DNA from: Catenulispora sp. MAP5-51
GTDB taxonomy: Bacteria > Actinomycetota > Actinomycetes > Streptomycetales > Catenulisporaceae
DNA length: 64,000 nucleotides
Assembly: GCF_041261205.1 (NCBI RefSeq)
Contig: NZ_JBGCCH010000001.1
Span: 806,001-870,000 of the forward strand
Direction of reading: 5' to 3'
Part shown: positions 30,690-38,766 of the stretch, one piece after another
How positions within the stretch are numbered: the stretch's first letter is position 1
Layout of the letters: every line of letters begins with the position of its first letter
Translations under genes and position numbers: made by a program
Notes under the pieces: model-generated
What the model was told of the DNA's origin: nothing
The model's input: only the letters and a program-made list of their open reading frames with translations
Database searches by the model: none

Positions 30690-32187
30690 TGTCCCCGAAC
30701 GCGTCCAGCCACGCCGTGAGCGTCTCCACCAGGCTGCTGTTGTGCTCCCGGTCGTACTCCGCGAGCCCGGCGACCGGTCCCGAAGGGCTGTGGCCGTCGG
30801 CCGCGGCCACGTCGATCAGCAGCGCTTCCGCGTACACCTCCGACAGGCTCGCCATCGTCCGGCGGGAGCGCCGGCGCCGCAGGACCCGCAGGACGCGGTC
30901 CGCGTCCTGCCGCGACCGGGGCACCGCGTGCAGGTCCAGGGCGATGCGGCCGATGCCGACCAGGTCGGTGCCGCCGGTGCGCTCCTGGTACTCCTTCAGG
31001 ACGGTCGTGACCCGTTGCTCGGCGGCCTGTTCGTCGGAGGTGTCGACCGGCAGGACCGCGTAGACGACGCCGCCCAGCACGGCCGCCACCGAGCCGTGGT
31101 GCACCGCCGAGAGGTGGACGGCCAGGGTGTCCAGGGCCTGCTGGCGTGCGGTCTCGAAGCGGGCCAGCTCGCGGGCGCCCTCGGCCTGCGCGCCTTCCGG
31201 GGCGGCGGCCGCGGCGACCACGCAGGCGCGGCCGGCCAGGCCGAGGCGGGTCGCCGCGTCGGCCGCCGCCGGGCCGCCCTCCAGCAGGATCGAGACGAGC
31301 TCGGCGCGCAGCCGGCGCTCGACGTCGGCGCCGGCGCGCATGCGCAGCAGGTGCAGGGCGACGAGTTTGGCCGCCTCGATGAACGCCTGCTCGCGGGCCG
31401 GGGGCAGGGGTTCGGCGACGGCCGCCCAGATCGAGCCGAGGATCTCGTCCCCGGCGCGGACGGCGATCGCCTGGCGGGCCCGGGTCACCGTCGGCAGGCC
31501 GAAGGCCTCGGCCCGGATCAGGACGGGGCGCTCGTGCCGGTACAGCTCGCGGAAATAGCCGCGCTGTTCCAGCAGCCGGGTGTAGTCGGCGGGGACCTGG
31601 CGGCCCAGGATGGTCTGCACCCGCGACTGGTCCGCCTCGTCCTGGCGGCCGGAGAAGGCCAGGACGCGCGAGCTGCGGTCCTCGATGGTGATCGGCGCGT
31701 CCAGCAGCGCGCTGATGGCGTTGGCCAGGGCGAACAGGTCGCCGGCCGGGACGCCGCCTATCGTCTCGGCCTCGGTGGGGACCACGTCGCCCTCGGCCAG
31801 CAGGGTACGCAGCAGCGAGGTCAGCTGCGCCCAGGACGCGCCGCGCACCAGGCCCAGCAGCACCGTGCCGGTCTGCGAGACGGTCCGGCGGACCTGGTCG
31901 TCCACCTCGGCCGGGGCCCGCACGATCAGCCCGGCCCCGCCGTCGGCCGCGATCCGCTCCAGCAGCTCGCAGGTCTCGGCCGCGCCGCGCACGCCGACCC
32001 CCAGGACCAGCGCGCCCGGCGGCAGCGCCGGCTCGTCGAGCGGGTCGTGGATGACGACACCGCCGACGTCCGGCGCGCATCCCGGATCGCCGGCGGCCAG
32101 ATCGAGCAGGGTGGTACCGAGGTGGTCCAGGACCCGGCCGAGCGCGGCTCGCGAGGTGACGTCAGGGGTGGTGCGCACGGAGCTCAC
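30544..32187 (-). CDS. PucR/CdaR-family transcriptional regulator
   Basis: A 547-residue activator-type regulator. The N-terminal half contains a PucR-like sensor (ISALLDAPITIEDRSSRVLAFS). The middle has a GGDEF-like CdaR domain. The C-terminal HTH_30 is FGDINAAAEAVHIHPNTFRYRL with HRIAEIGDVDL. The family controls purine, amino acid or sugar-acid catabolism. The GTG start overlaps the serine hydrolase stop by 4 bp, making it the last gene of the M19-M20 operon and its probable regulator. The 3' end overlaps the convergent MFS frame. Confidence 0.9.
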   Translation of the reverse strand: MSSVRTTPDVTSRAALGRVLDHLGTTLLDLAAGDPGCAPDVGGVVIHDPLDEPALPPGALVLGVGVRGAAETCELLERIAADGGAGLIVRAPAEVDDQVRRTVSQTGTVLLGLVRGASWAQLTSLLRTLLAEGDVVPTEAETIGGVPAGDLFALANAISALLDAPITIEDRSSRVLAFSGRQDEADQSRVQTILGRQVPADYTRLLEQRGYFRELYRHERPVLIRAEAFGLPTVTRARQAIAVRAGDEILGSIWAAVAEPLPPAREQAFIEAAKLVALHLLRMRAGADVERRLRAELVSILLEGGPAAADAATRLGLAGRACVVAAAAAPEGAQAEGARELARFETARQQALDTLAVHLSAVHHGSVAAVLGGVVYAVLPVDTSDEQAAEQRVTTVLKEYQERTGGTDLVGIGRIALDLHAVPRSRQDADRVLRVLRRRRSRRTMASLSEVYAEALLIDVAAADGHSPSGPVAGLAEYDREHNSSLVETLTAWLDAFGDINAAAEAVHIHPNTFRYRLHRIAEIGDVDLGDSESRFALMLQLRLLGA

Positions 32188-33677
32188 CCTAGATCGACAT
32201 CGGCCGGAGGGGAATGATCAACGGTCGGCCGGACGTCGGGCCTGTTTTCGAGCAGGGGGTATCGCAACGCGTCGGCGTCAGACATGCGCGTGTGGATGCG
32301 ACCGCCGAGGAACAGGTGGGTGGCCCGGCCCTGCTCGTCGACCTCGGGAACGGCGTATTCCAGGTACCGGCCCCGCTCGGGCTCGGCGTCGAGCAGCGAG
32401 GATGGGGTGTAGCCGACCAGCGGCTTGTACTGGGGGTCGGGGCCGGTCAGGGCCGCGATCGCGCCGAGCGGGGTGAGGACGGCCTGCAGGCCGCCGTCGT
32501 GGCTCCGGACGATGTCCACCCGCTGTCCGGCGTCGGTATAGCTGCCGAGGAACGGCTCGGCCTCGATCGGGACCGCCGGCTGCGGCGGCACGTCACGGCT
32601 CTGCGCCTCGATGCCGGCCAGCGCGCCGAAGACCGCGCGCTCCACGGCCTCGAACACCGGCAGCGCGTCGCCGCCGTTGGTGAGCACGGAGAACGCGACG
32701 CCCTTGTCGGGGGCGAACCGCAGCCGGGAGGTCTGCCCGATGGTGCCGCCGTCGTGGCCGACCACGAGGCCGCCGGGGCGGTCGATCAGCGCGAAGCCCA
32801 GGCCCCAGCCGGTGCCGAGCAGGTTGCCGCTGCCGGGCAGGGCCACCTGCTGCTCCCGCATCGCGGCCACCGAGGCCTCGCTCAGGATCCGGGTGCCGTC
32901 CTGGGCCAGGCCGCCGTTCATGTGGGCGCGGGCGAAGGCGATCAGGTCCCGGGCGCGAGCGGCGGTCGAGGCGCCGGCCGGGGCCGTCGAGCGCGGCAGC
33001 TGCCAGATCGGCGCGACCTGCTGCCCGCCGTCGGGGCCGTCGAGGTGGCCGACGGCGGTGCGGAACAGCAGCGCCTCCTCCGGCAGAGCGGCCATGTGCG
33101 TCAGGCCCAGCGGCGCGATGAGGTGCTCGCGCAGCGCCGCCTCCCACGACGGCAGCTCCCTGATGCGCTGCACCAGCAGGCCGAGCACGGAGTACGCGGC
33201 GTTGCAGTAGGAGAACATCCGGCCCGGCTCGTACATCTGGTCGTGGTCCTTGAGGCCCTCGACGTAGCGCAGCACCGCGTCGTCGCCCCGGCCGAAGTCG
33301 GTGAAGACGTCGCCGGGCAGGCCGCTGGTGTGGCTCAGGAGCTGGCGCACCGTGACGGACTCGGCGGCGGCCGGGTCGGAGACCGTCAGCTCGGGCACGT
33401 AGGTGCGCGTCGGCTCGTCCAGGTCCACCAGGCCCGCCTCGACGAGCTGCATGGTCAGCGTCGCGGTGAGGGTCTTGGTGATCGAGCCGATCTGGAACAG
33501 CGAGTCGGGCGTCGCGGCCACGCCGGTGTTCAGGTTCAGCACGCCGGTGGCGAGCTCGATCACCTGGTCGCCGTCGCTGACCGCGACGGCCGCGCCGGGC
33601 ACGTGGTTCTCCCGGGTGGCGGTGTCTAGCAGGGCGACCAGTTCCGGCAGGAGGCCGTCGAGATCGGTGTCGGTCAT
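32184..33677 (-). CDS. Serine hydrolase, beta-lactamase/S12 family
   Basis: A 497-residue hydrolase with the class C fold. The nucleophile motif is GSITK (SxxK), the second motif YCN, and GHDGG replaces KTG. A C-terminal lipocalin-like extension covers about residues 350-497. There is no signal peptide, so it is cytoplasmic. Such enzymes act as D-aminopeptidases, esterases or amidases. In an operon with an M19 dipeptidase and an M20 peptidase, a role in dipeptide or D-amino-acid amide breakdown is plausible. The start ATG 33677 has GGGGG 8 nt upstream. Confidence 0.88.
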   Translation of the reverse strand: MTDTDLDGLLPELVALLDTATRENHVPGAAVAVSDGDQVIELATGVLNLNTGVAATPDSLFQIGSITKTLTATLTMQLVEAGLVDLDEPTRTYVPELTVSDPAAAESVTVRQLLSHTSGLPGDVFTDFGRGDDAVLRYVEGLKDHDQMYEPGRMFSYCNAAYSVLGLLVQRIRELPSWEAALREHLIAPLGLTHMAALPEEALLFRTAVGHLDGPDGGQQVAPIWQLPRSTAPAGASTAARARDLIAFARAHMNGGLAQDGTRILSEASVAAMREQQVALPGSGNLLGTGWGLGFALIDRPGGLVVGHDGGTIGQTSRLRFAPDKGVAFSVLTNGGDALPVFEAVERAVFGALAGIEAQSRDVPPQPAVPIEAEPFLGSYTDAGQRVDIVRSHDGGLQAVLTPLGAIAALTGPDPQYKPLVGYTPSSLLDAEPERGRYLEYAVPEVDEQGRATHLFLGGRIHTRMSDADALRYPLLENRPDVRPTVDHSPPADVDLG

Positions 33678-33731
33678 GGGCACATCCCCCTTTCAGCAGA
33701 CGTCGGATTCAGCGAGAGTCGGCTGCCGATC

Positions 33732-34694
33732 TCAGTCGAGCAAGTACCAGCCGGAGCGCGTGAAGCCGGTGATGTGGTAGCCGTCGGCGAGCGCCTCGGT
33801 GAGCGCGCGACGCACGGCGAACCGCCAGGCCCGGGCCTGCTCCGGTGCCTCATGGCGCAGGGTTTGGATGGCAGCCGGCGTCGCGCACAGCAGCGGCCCG
33901 GGGCTGTCCTGGATCGAGGTGGCAGTGACCGAGGTAGCAGTGACAGAGCTAGCACCAACAGAGCTAGCACCAGAGGTAGTACTTGCAGTCGTACTAATCG
34001 CCGTGGTTTCGGCCGCAGTGTCCGGGGCGACGTCGGTCTCGGCGAGCACCGCCCGGCCGGCGCCGAGCAGCGGCTCCAGCTCCGGTTCGGCGACGCGCTG
34101 TCCGCCGGCCGCCGCGACGACCCGCGGCGCGTCCAGGACCCAGTTCATCAGCAACCGGTCGCTGCCCTGCCCGGCGTTGACTCCGTCGTGCAACTTCTCG
34201 CCGTAGAAGTCAACCAGGTAGCCGGAGGCCTGCGCACCGAGCTTCGCCATGTTGAAGTACGCGTTGCCGCGCATCAGCGGGTCGAAGGTCCAGGTGATGC
34301 GGCCGATCCCGCGGCTCAGGGCCCAGGCGCGCTGGTGGAGCTTGAGCGCGAAGCCCGCGTGCCGGCCGTTCGCCTCCGGCAGTACGCCGGCGATGTGCGA
34401 GTGCAGGTGGTTGCCGCCGGCGTCGCCGTCGGAGGCGAGGAACCCGGCGGCGGCGCCGATCAGCCGGCCGCCGTCCTCGTCGTCGAAGACCCCGGCCGCG
34501 TAGCAGCCTTCGTAGGCCATGACCCGCAGCAGGCCGCTGGGCATCGGCGACTGGCCGGGCTCGACGCTCCAGAGCCCGGCGATCAGGCCGGCGGCGGCGT
34601 CGTGGTCCTTCGGCTCGGTCAGCTCCCTGATGGTGACCCCCGCCGCGGCCGCCGCCGCCCGCGCCTGGGTGTGTGCGTGCTGTGCCGTACTCAC
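33732..34694 (-). CDS. GNAT-like protein of the COG3375 group
   Basis: A 320-residue protein. ITWTFDPLMRGNAYFNMAKLGA and RLIGAAAGFLASDG are typical of the predicted acetyltransferase group COG3375, which often neighbours M20 peptidases. Residues 228-264 are a Thr/Ser/Ala/Val-rich repeat insertion (TTASTTSGASSVGASSVTA) with no counterpart expected in the family. Start GTG 34694 overlaps the M20 stop (GTGA). The substrate is unknown; N-acylation of a released amino compound would fit the operon. Confidence 0.78.
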   Translation of the reverse strand: MSTAQHAHTQARAAAAAAGVTIRELTEPKDHDAAAGLIAGLWSVEPGQSPMPSGLLRVMAYEGCYAAGVFDDEDGGRLIGAAAGFLASDGDAGGNHLHSHIAGVLPEANGRHAGFALKLHQRAWALSRGIGRITWTFDPLMRGNAYFNMAKLGAQASGYLVDFYGEKLHDGVNAGQGSDRLLMNWVLDAPRVVAAAGGQRVAEPELEPLLGAGRAVLAETDVAPDTAAETTAISTTASTTSGASSVGASSVTATSVTATSIQDSPGPLLCATPAAIQTLRHEAPEQARAWRFAVRRALTEALADGYHITGFTRSGWYLLD

Positions 34695-35848
34695 GGACGT
34701 GCTCCCAGCAGGTCGGCCACCAGCTCGGCCAGCAGCGCCGCGCGCTCGGGCATCGCCTCGGCCAGGACGTGCTCGTCCTCGGCGTGCGCGCCACCGCCGA
34801 CGGCGCCGAGGCCGTCGAGCGTGGGGGTGCCGACGGCGGCGGTCCAGTTGCCGTCCGAGCCGCCTCCCACGGCGATCCCGCGCAGCGGCGGCATGCCCAG
34901 CCGGGCGGCGGCGCGCTCGGCGCGGGCGAACAGCTCGCTGGAGGACTCAGGGGGCAGAGGCGGGCTCTCCGGGCCGCGCTCGATCCGCAGCGAGGTCCCG
35001 TCCAGGCGGGGCCGGAGGGCTTCCAGGCCCGCGCCGACGCGCGCCTGTTCCTCGACACTGAAGGCGCGCACGTCGACCGCGACCTGCGCGGTGGCCGGCA
35101 CGGTGTTCGCCGAGTCCCCGGCGGCGGTCAGCGACGGCGTGACCGTCGTACCGGCCTCGGGGTCCGCGAGCTTCACGATCTCCAGGATCTGGTGCGCGAG
35201 CTCGACGGCGGCGTTCGCGCCCCGTTCGGGTTCGAGTCCGGCGTGCGCGGCGCGGCCTTGGACGTGCAGGCGGTGGCAGCCGGCACCCTTGCGGGCCGTC
35301 TTCAGCGCACCGTCGGTGCCGGCGCTGGCTTCCAGGACGAGCACCGCCCGGTTGCGGCGGGCCTCGTCCTGGATGAGCGTGCGGGCCGCCGGGGATCCGA
35401 CTTCCTCGTCGGTGGTGACCAGGATGCTGACACCGTCCAGGGCGTCGGGCCCGTTCTGCCCGTTCCGCCCGTTCTGTCGCAGGGCGGCGAGCGCGTGCAA
35501 CATCTGCACCAGTCCGGCCTTCATGTCGAAGCAGCCGGGGCCGGTGACCTTCCCGTCGGTGACGGCGAAGGGCAGGCGTTCGAGCGTGCCGTGCGGCCAG
35601 ACGGTGTCGAGGTGGCCGAGCAGCAGGACACGGTCTCCGGCACCGAAGCGCCAGCGCAGCTGGGCCGCTCCCCCGTGGTCCAGCCGCTCGGCGGGCATCC
35701 CCAACAGCCGGGAGCCCATGTCCGCGAACAGGTCGGCGCAGCGGCTGGTCGCGGCCCGGTCTGCGGTCGGGGATTCGCAGCAGACCAGGGTCTCCAGGTC
35801 GGCGAGCATCGACGGCAGATCCATGGCGGTCATAGCAGTCGTGTTCAC
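34691..35848 (-). CDS. M20-family metallopeptidase
   Basis: A 385-residue zinc peptidase of the ArgE/DapE/CPG2 type. Metal ligands are visible: LLGHLDTVWPHG (HxD), CFDMKAG, TTDEEVGSP (catalytic Glu-Glu) and VLEASAG. A dimerisation domain is inserted after GCHRLHVQGRAAHAG. It should cleave acyl- or aminoacyl-amide bonds of small peptides. An 8-residue NGR/NGQ repeat (QNGRNGQNGPD) sits in a loop. GTG 35848 overlaps the M19 stop by 4 bp. Confidence 0.92.
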   Translation of the reverse strand: MNTTAMTAMDLPSMLADLETLVCCESPTADRAATSRCADLFADMGSRLLGMPAERLDHGGAAQLRWRFGAGDRVLLLGHLDTVWPHGTLERLPFAVTDGKVTGPGCFDMKAGLVQMLHALAALRQNGRNGQNGPDALDGVSILVTTDEEVGSPAARTLIQDEARRNRAVLVLEASAGTDGALKTARKGAGCHRLHVQGRAAHAGLEPERGANAAVELAHQILEIVKLADPEAGTTVTPSLTAAGDSANTVPATAQVAVDVRAFSVEEQARVGAGLEALRPRLDGTSLRIERGPESPPLPPESSSELFARAERAAARLGMPPLRGIAVGGGSDGNWTAAVGTPTLDGLGAVGGGAHAEDEHVLAEAMPERAALLAELVADLLGARP

Positions 35849-36924
35849 GCGGCGACCCCGCGACGCTCGGCCGGCACACCGAGTTCGGCCCGGAACAACC
35901 GCAGGATGTTGCCACCGAGCGTGGCCGCGACGACCGCCTCGTCCATACCGCGGGCCAGCAGCTCGGCGGTGAGCAGCGGCAGCCCGGCGGGCCCGGGCAG
36001 ACCGGGCAGCGTGGCGAACGGATCGCAGCCGGCCATCATGCCGAGCTCGACGCCGCCCGGGGTCACGTCCCGAAGCACCTCGACCACGAAGTCCGGGCCG
36101 ATGCCGACGTGGTCGGCGCCGGCGACCTTGCCGACGTGCTCGATGTGGTCGACGAGGCGGGCCAGCGAGGGCTCGTGCTCGTCGAGGAAGCCGGGGAAGA
36201 AGTTCACGCACACCACCCCGCCTCCAGCCGCGATGGCTGCCAAGCGCGCGTCAGTGAGGTTGCGGTGGTGGTCGAACAAGGCCCGGGCCGAGGAGTGCGT
36301 GGCCATGATCGGCCGGGTCGCCAGCTCCAGCACGTGGTCCACGCCGGCCGCGCCCAGATGGGAGACGTCGAAGAGCATGCCCAGACGCTCCATCTCGGCC
36401 AGCGCCTCCACCCCGGCAGCGGTCAGCCGACTGCCCGCGGCGTCCTCGGCCGAGCCGTCGGCCAGCGGCGTGCGGCCGAAATGCGCCAGCGAAGCGATCC
36501 GGACGCCGAGCCGGAACAGCGTAGTGAGGAGTTCGACGTCGGCGTCGATGCCGGGGGCACTTTCCAAGGCCAGGACCAGCGCGATCTTCCCGGCCTCCAG
36601 CGCGCGGTCGATGTCGGCGCCGTCCAGGCACAGGCTGACCTCGTCGCCGTTGCCCTCGGCGATCCGGTGCGCGGCCTCGATCATGCGCAGCGTCTGGCGC
36701 AGCGCGCCCTCCGGGCGGAAGCTGTCGTCGATGAAGACCGGCAGCACCTGGATATCCACGCCGCCGGCCCGCAGCTGCGGCAGCCACTGTGCGCGGAAGT
36801 AGTCGGGCCACTGCGGAGGCGGCCGCAGGACGACCGAGCAGAGCAGGTCGTTGTGGGTGTCGGCGACCACCGCGCGCTGGTGCAGCTCCAGCGTCGCCGC
36901 TTCGAGGCCTTCGGTTGTTCCCAT
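35845..36924 (-). CDS. Membrane dipeptidase-type peptidase M19
   Basis: A 359-residue renal-dipeptidase-family zinc enzyme. VVADTHNDLL supplies the HxD metal pair, ALESAPG the bridging Glu, LFDVSHLG and ATHSSAR the remaining His ligands, and HVGIGPDF is the closing motif. It hydrolyses dipeptides and often accepts C-terminal D-residues. It is the first gene of a five-gene operon (M19-M20-COG3375-S12-PucR) with three GTGA overlaps. The start ATG 36924 gives the family length; the ribosome binding site is weak. Confidence 0.92.
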   Translation of the reverse strand: MGTTEGLEAATLELHQRAVVADTHNDLLCSVVLRPPPQWPDYFRAQWLPQLRAGGVDIQVLPVFIDDSFRPEGALRQTLRMIEAAHRIAEGNGDEVSLCLDGADIDRALEAGKIALVLALESAPGIDADVELLTTLFRLGVRIASLAHFGRTPLADGSAEDAAGSRLTAAGVEALAEMERLGMLFDVSHLGAAGVDHVLELATRPIMATHSSARALFDHHRNLTDARLAAIAAGGGVVCVNFFPGFLDEHEPSLARLVDHIEHVGKVAGADHVGIGPDFVVEVLRDVTPGGVELGMMAGCDPFATLPGLPGPAGLPLLTAELLARGMDEAVVAATLGGNILRLFRAELGVPAERRGVAA

Positions 36925-37032
36925 GGCCGCCACAGTGCCCGCGGCGGGGTACCGGCGTCGTTGTGCGGTCAGACGAATTCCGGAGGCCTGGTTCGTCGGA
37001 TCAAACGAACGGCGGAGTCCAGGCGCCGAATA

Positions 37033-37058
37033 CACAGCCAACTGCTCAGTTGGCTGTG
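37033..37058. promoter_or_regulatory. MarR-type operator with 12-bp arms
   Basis: CACAGCCAACTG and its exact complement flank a CT spacer. It lies 22 bp before the MarR GTG at 37080; GATAGC (37065-37070) is a possible -10. It is probably the autoregulatory site. Confidence 0.65.
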
Positions 37059-37079
37059 CTTTCTGATAGCGTCGCCGAC

Positions 37080-37520
37080 GTGGTAGAAGCCGATCCGGCG
37101 CGCGCCGCGACGGTCGCGCACGAGCTGCGGGTGACCCTCGGTCAGGTGCTGCGGCGGCTGCGGGCCCAGACCGAGGGCAGCGACCTGACCAAGTCGCAGT
37201 CCTCCGTCCTCGGCCGGCTGGAGCGCGACGGGCCGACGACGGCCACGGCCCTGGCGCGTGCCGAGGGCGTCCGGCAGCAGTCGATGGCGGCGATCGTGGC
37301 CGCGTTGGTGGACGCCGGGCTGGTCGCCGGTTCCGCCGATCCGAGCGACGGCCGCAAGACGATCCTCGGCCTGACCGACGAGGCGCGGGAGCAGTTCCGC
37401 ACCGGGCGCCTGGCCAAGGAGGACTGGCTCACCACGGCGATCACCGCCACCCTCAGCCCCGCCGAGCTGGAGCAGCTCGCGGCGAGCGTCAAGCTGCTCC
37501 GGCGGCTCGCCGGGTCCTGA
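37080..37520 (+). CDS. MarR-family transcriptional regulator
   Basis: A 146-residue winged-helix repressor. LTKSQSSVLGRLERDGPTTATALARAEGVRQQSMAAIVAAL (residues 34-74, in part) is the HTH, and GSADPSDGRKTILGLTDEA the beta wing. The GTG at 37080 was chosen because sequence similarity to the family starts there and the operator lies just upstream. It is followed 39 bp later by an isochorismatase-fold gene in the same direction, probably its target. Confidence 0.88.
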   Translation: MVEADPARAATVAHELRVTLGQVLRRLRAQTEGSDLTKSQSSVLGRLERDGPTTATALARAEGVRQQSMAAIVAALVDAGLVAGSADPSDGRKTILGLTDEAREQFRTGRLAKEDWLTTAITATLSPAELEQLAASVKLLRRLAGS

Positions 37521-37559
37521 TCCACCCCGCCGTCACCATCCCCGGAAGGAACACACCCG

Positions 37560-38123
37560 ATGTTCTCCACGCTCGACCCGACCACCGCGCTGGTGGTGAT
37601 CGACCTGCAGAAGGGCATCACCGCCATGGCCCTGACGCACCCGACCGAGGACGTCGTCACCCGCAGCGCGGCCCTGGCCGCCGCCTTCCGCAAGCACGGC
37701 CTGCCGGTGGTCCTGGTGAACGTCGCGGGCTCGCCCCCGGGACGCACCGACGCCGCCTCCGGCGCGCCGCGGACCTTCCCAGAGGGTTGGACGGAGCTGG
37801 TCCCCGAACTCGATCGGCGGCCCGAGGACCTGGTCGTCACCAAGCACGCCCGCAGTGCCTTCGCCGGGACCGGCCTGGCCGACCGGCTGCGCGCGCTGGG
37901 CGTCACGCAGGTGGTGGTGACGGGCATCTCGACCAGCGGCGGCGTGGAGTCGACGGCGCGCAGCGCGCACGAGGACGGCTTCCACGTGAGCCTGCCGATC
38001 GATGCGATGACCGACCGGACGCCGGAGGCTCACGCGTACAGCGTTCAGAACATCTTCCCCAGGATCGCCGAGACCGGGACGACCGAGGAGTTGCTCGCGC
38101 TGGTGGAGAACTCGCGGGGCTAG
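37560..38123 (+). CDS. Isochorismatase-fold protein lacking the catalytic cysteine
   Basis: A 187-residue cysteine-hydrolase-family protein. ALVVIDLQKGI supplies the catalytic Asp and VTKHARSAF the Lys. The nucleophile segment, usually xxCVExTAR, reads TSGGVESTARSA, with Gly where the Cys should be. A subset of the family shares this change; its members may have another activity or none. GGAAGG lies before the ATG. It sits downstream of, and is probably controlled by, the MarR gene. Confidence 0.83.
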   Translation: MFSTLDPTTALVVIDLQKGITAMALTHPTEDVVTRSAALAAAFRKHGLPVVLVNVAGSPPGRTDAASGAPRTFPEGWTELVPELDRRPEDLVVTKHARSAFAGTGLADRLRALGVTQVVVTGISTSGGVESTARSAHEDGFHVSLPIDAMTDRTPEAHAYSVQNIFPRIAETGTTEELLALVENSRG

Positions 38124-38140
38124 GCCGGGCCGGGCCCCGC

Positions 38141-38194
38141 GCCCTGGCCCTGGCCCTGGCCCTGGCTCAGGCCCTGGCTCAGGCTCAGGCTCAG
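38141..38194. repeat. 6-bp tandem repeat GCCCTG/GCTCAG, nine units
   Basis: Five GCCCTG and four GCTCAG hexamers fill most of the gap between two convergent genes. The last unit includes the stop codon (TCA on the plus strand) of the minus-strand gene. Confidence 0.93.
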
Positions 38195-38670
38195 GCCGGC
38201 GAGATCCTGTCGCACACGATCTCCACCGTCTCGAACACCACGCTGCCGGCCCCGGCGTCCGCACCGGCCAAGGCGATCTTCGCGCACCACGCGTTCTCCA
38301 GCTCCCAGGTCGACAGCGGCGGCTTGCCGGCGGCGAAGTCGCCCGCGTTGTACATCTGCAGCACGGCGGACTTCAGCGCGGCCGGGTCGCCGTTCAGCGC
38401 CAGCTGGTGCCACTGCCACAGGGTCTTGTCGGCGTCCATGCCGCGCTTGAGCGTCACGCTCGGCGGCACGGTCTGCCCCATCTGCTTGGTGTGCACGATG
38501 GCGCCGCCCGGGGCGGTGGTGACGTACTGCGCCGGATCGATCTCGCTGTTCACTCCGACGAGCTGCTGGAACACGATCTTCGAGACCCCCGGCCCGCCGA
38601 GGTCCGGCGCCGAGAGCACGAACACGGACACCGCGAGAACCGGCGCGCCGCCCCCGGGCTGAATCGTCAT
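38191..38670 (-). CDS. Orphan T4 gp19-like tail-tube family protein
   Basis: A 159-residue protein resembling phage tail-tube/contractile-injection tube proteins: FVLSAPDLGGPGVSKIVFQQL, then SVTLKRGMDADKTLWQWHQLAL, then STWELENAWCAKIAL and VVFETVEIVCDRI match the gp19 pattern. No sheath, baseplate, spike or ATPase gene lies nearby, so it is an isolated copy. The start ATG 38670 has GAGGGGG about 10 nt upstream; ATG 38679 is the alternative. It may be a remnant or a protein recruited for another role. Confidence 0.72.
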   Translation of the reverse strand: MTIQPGGGAPVLAVSVFVLSAPDLGGPGVSKIVFQQLVGVNSEIDPAQYVTTAPGGAIVHTKQMGQTVPPSVTLKRGMDADKTLWQWHQLALNGDPAALKSAVLQMYNAGDFAAGKPPLSTWELENAWCAKIALAGADAGAGSVVFETVEIVCDRISPA

Positions 38671-38766
38671 GATCCGCATACCCCCTCGTCAGGGCCCGCG
38701 TACCGGGCACCGGACGTCAGAGTACTGCGACCGTCCGGAAGGCGACGAGGCCTGCGGCGTTTCCCC

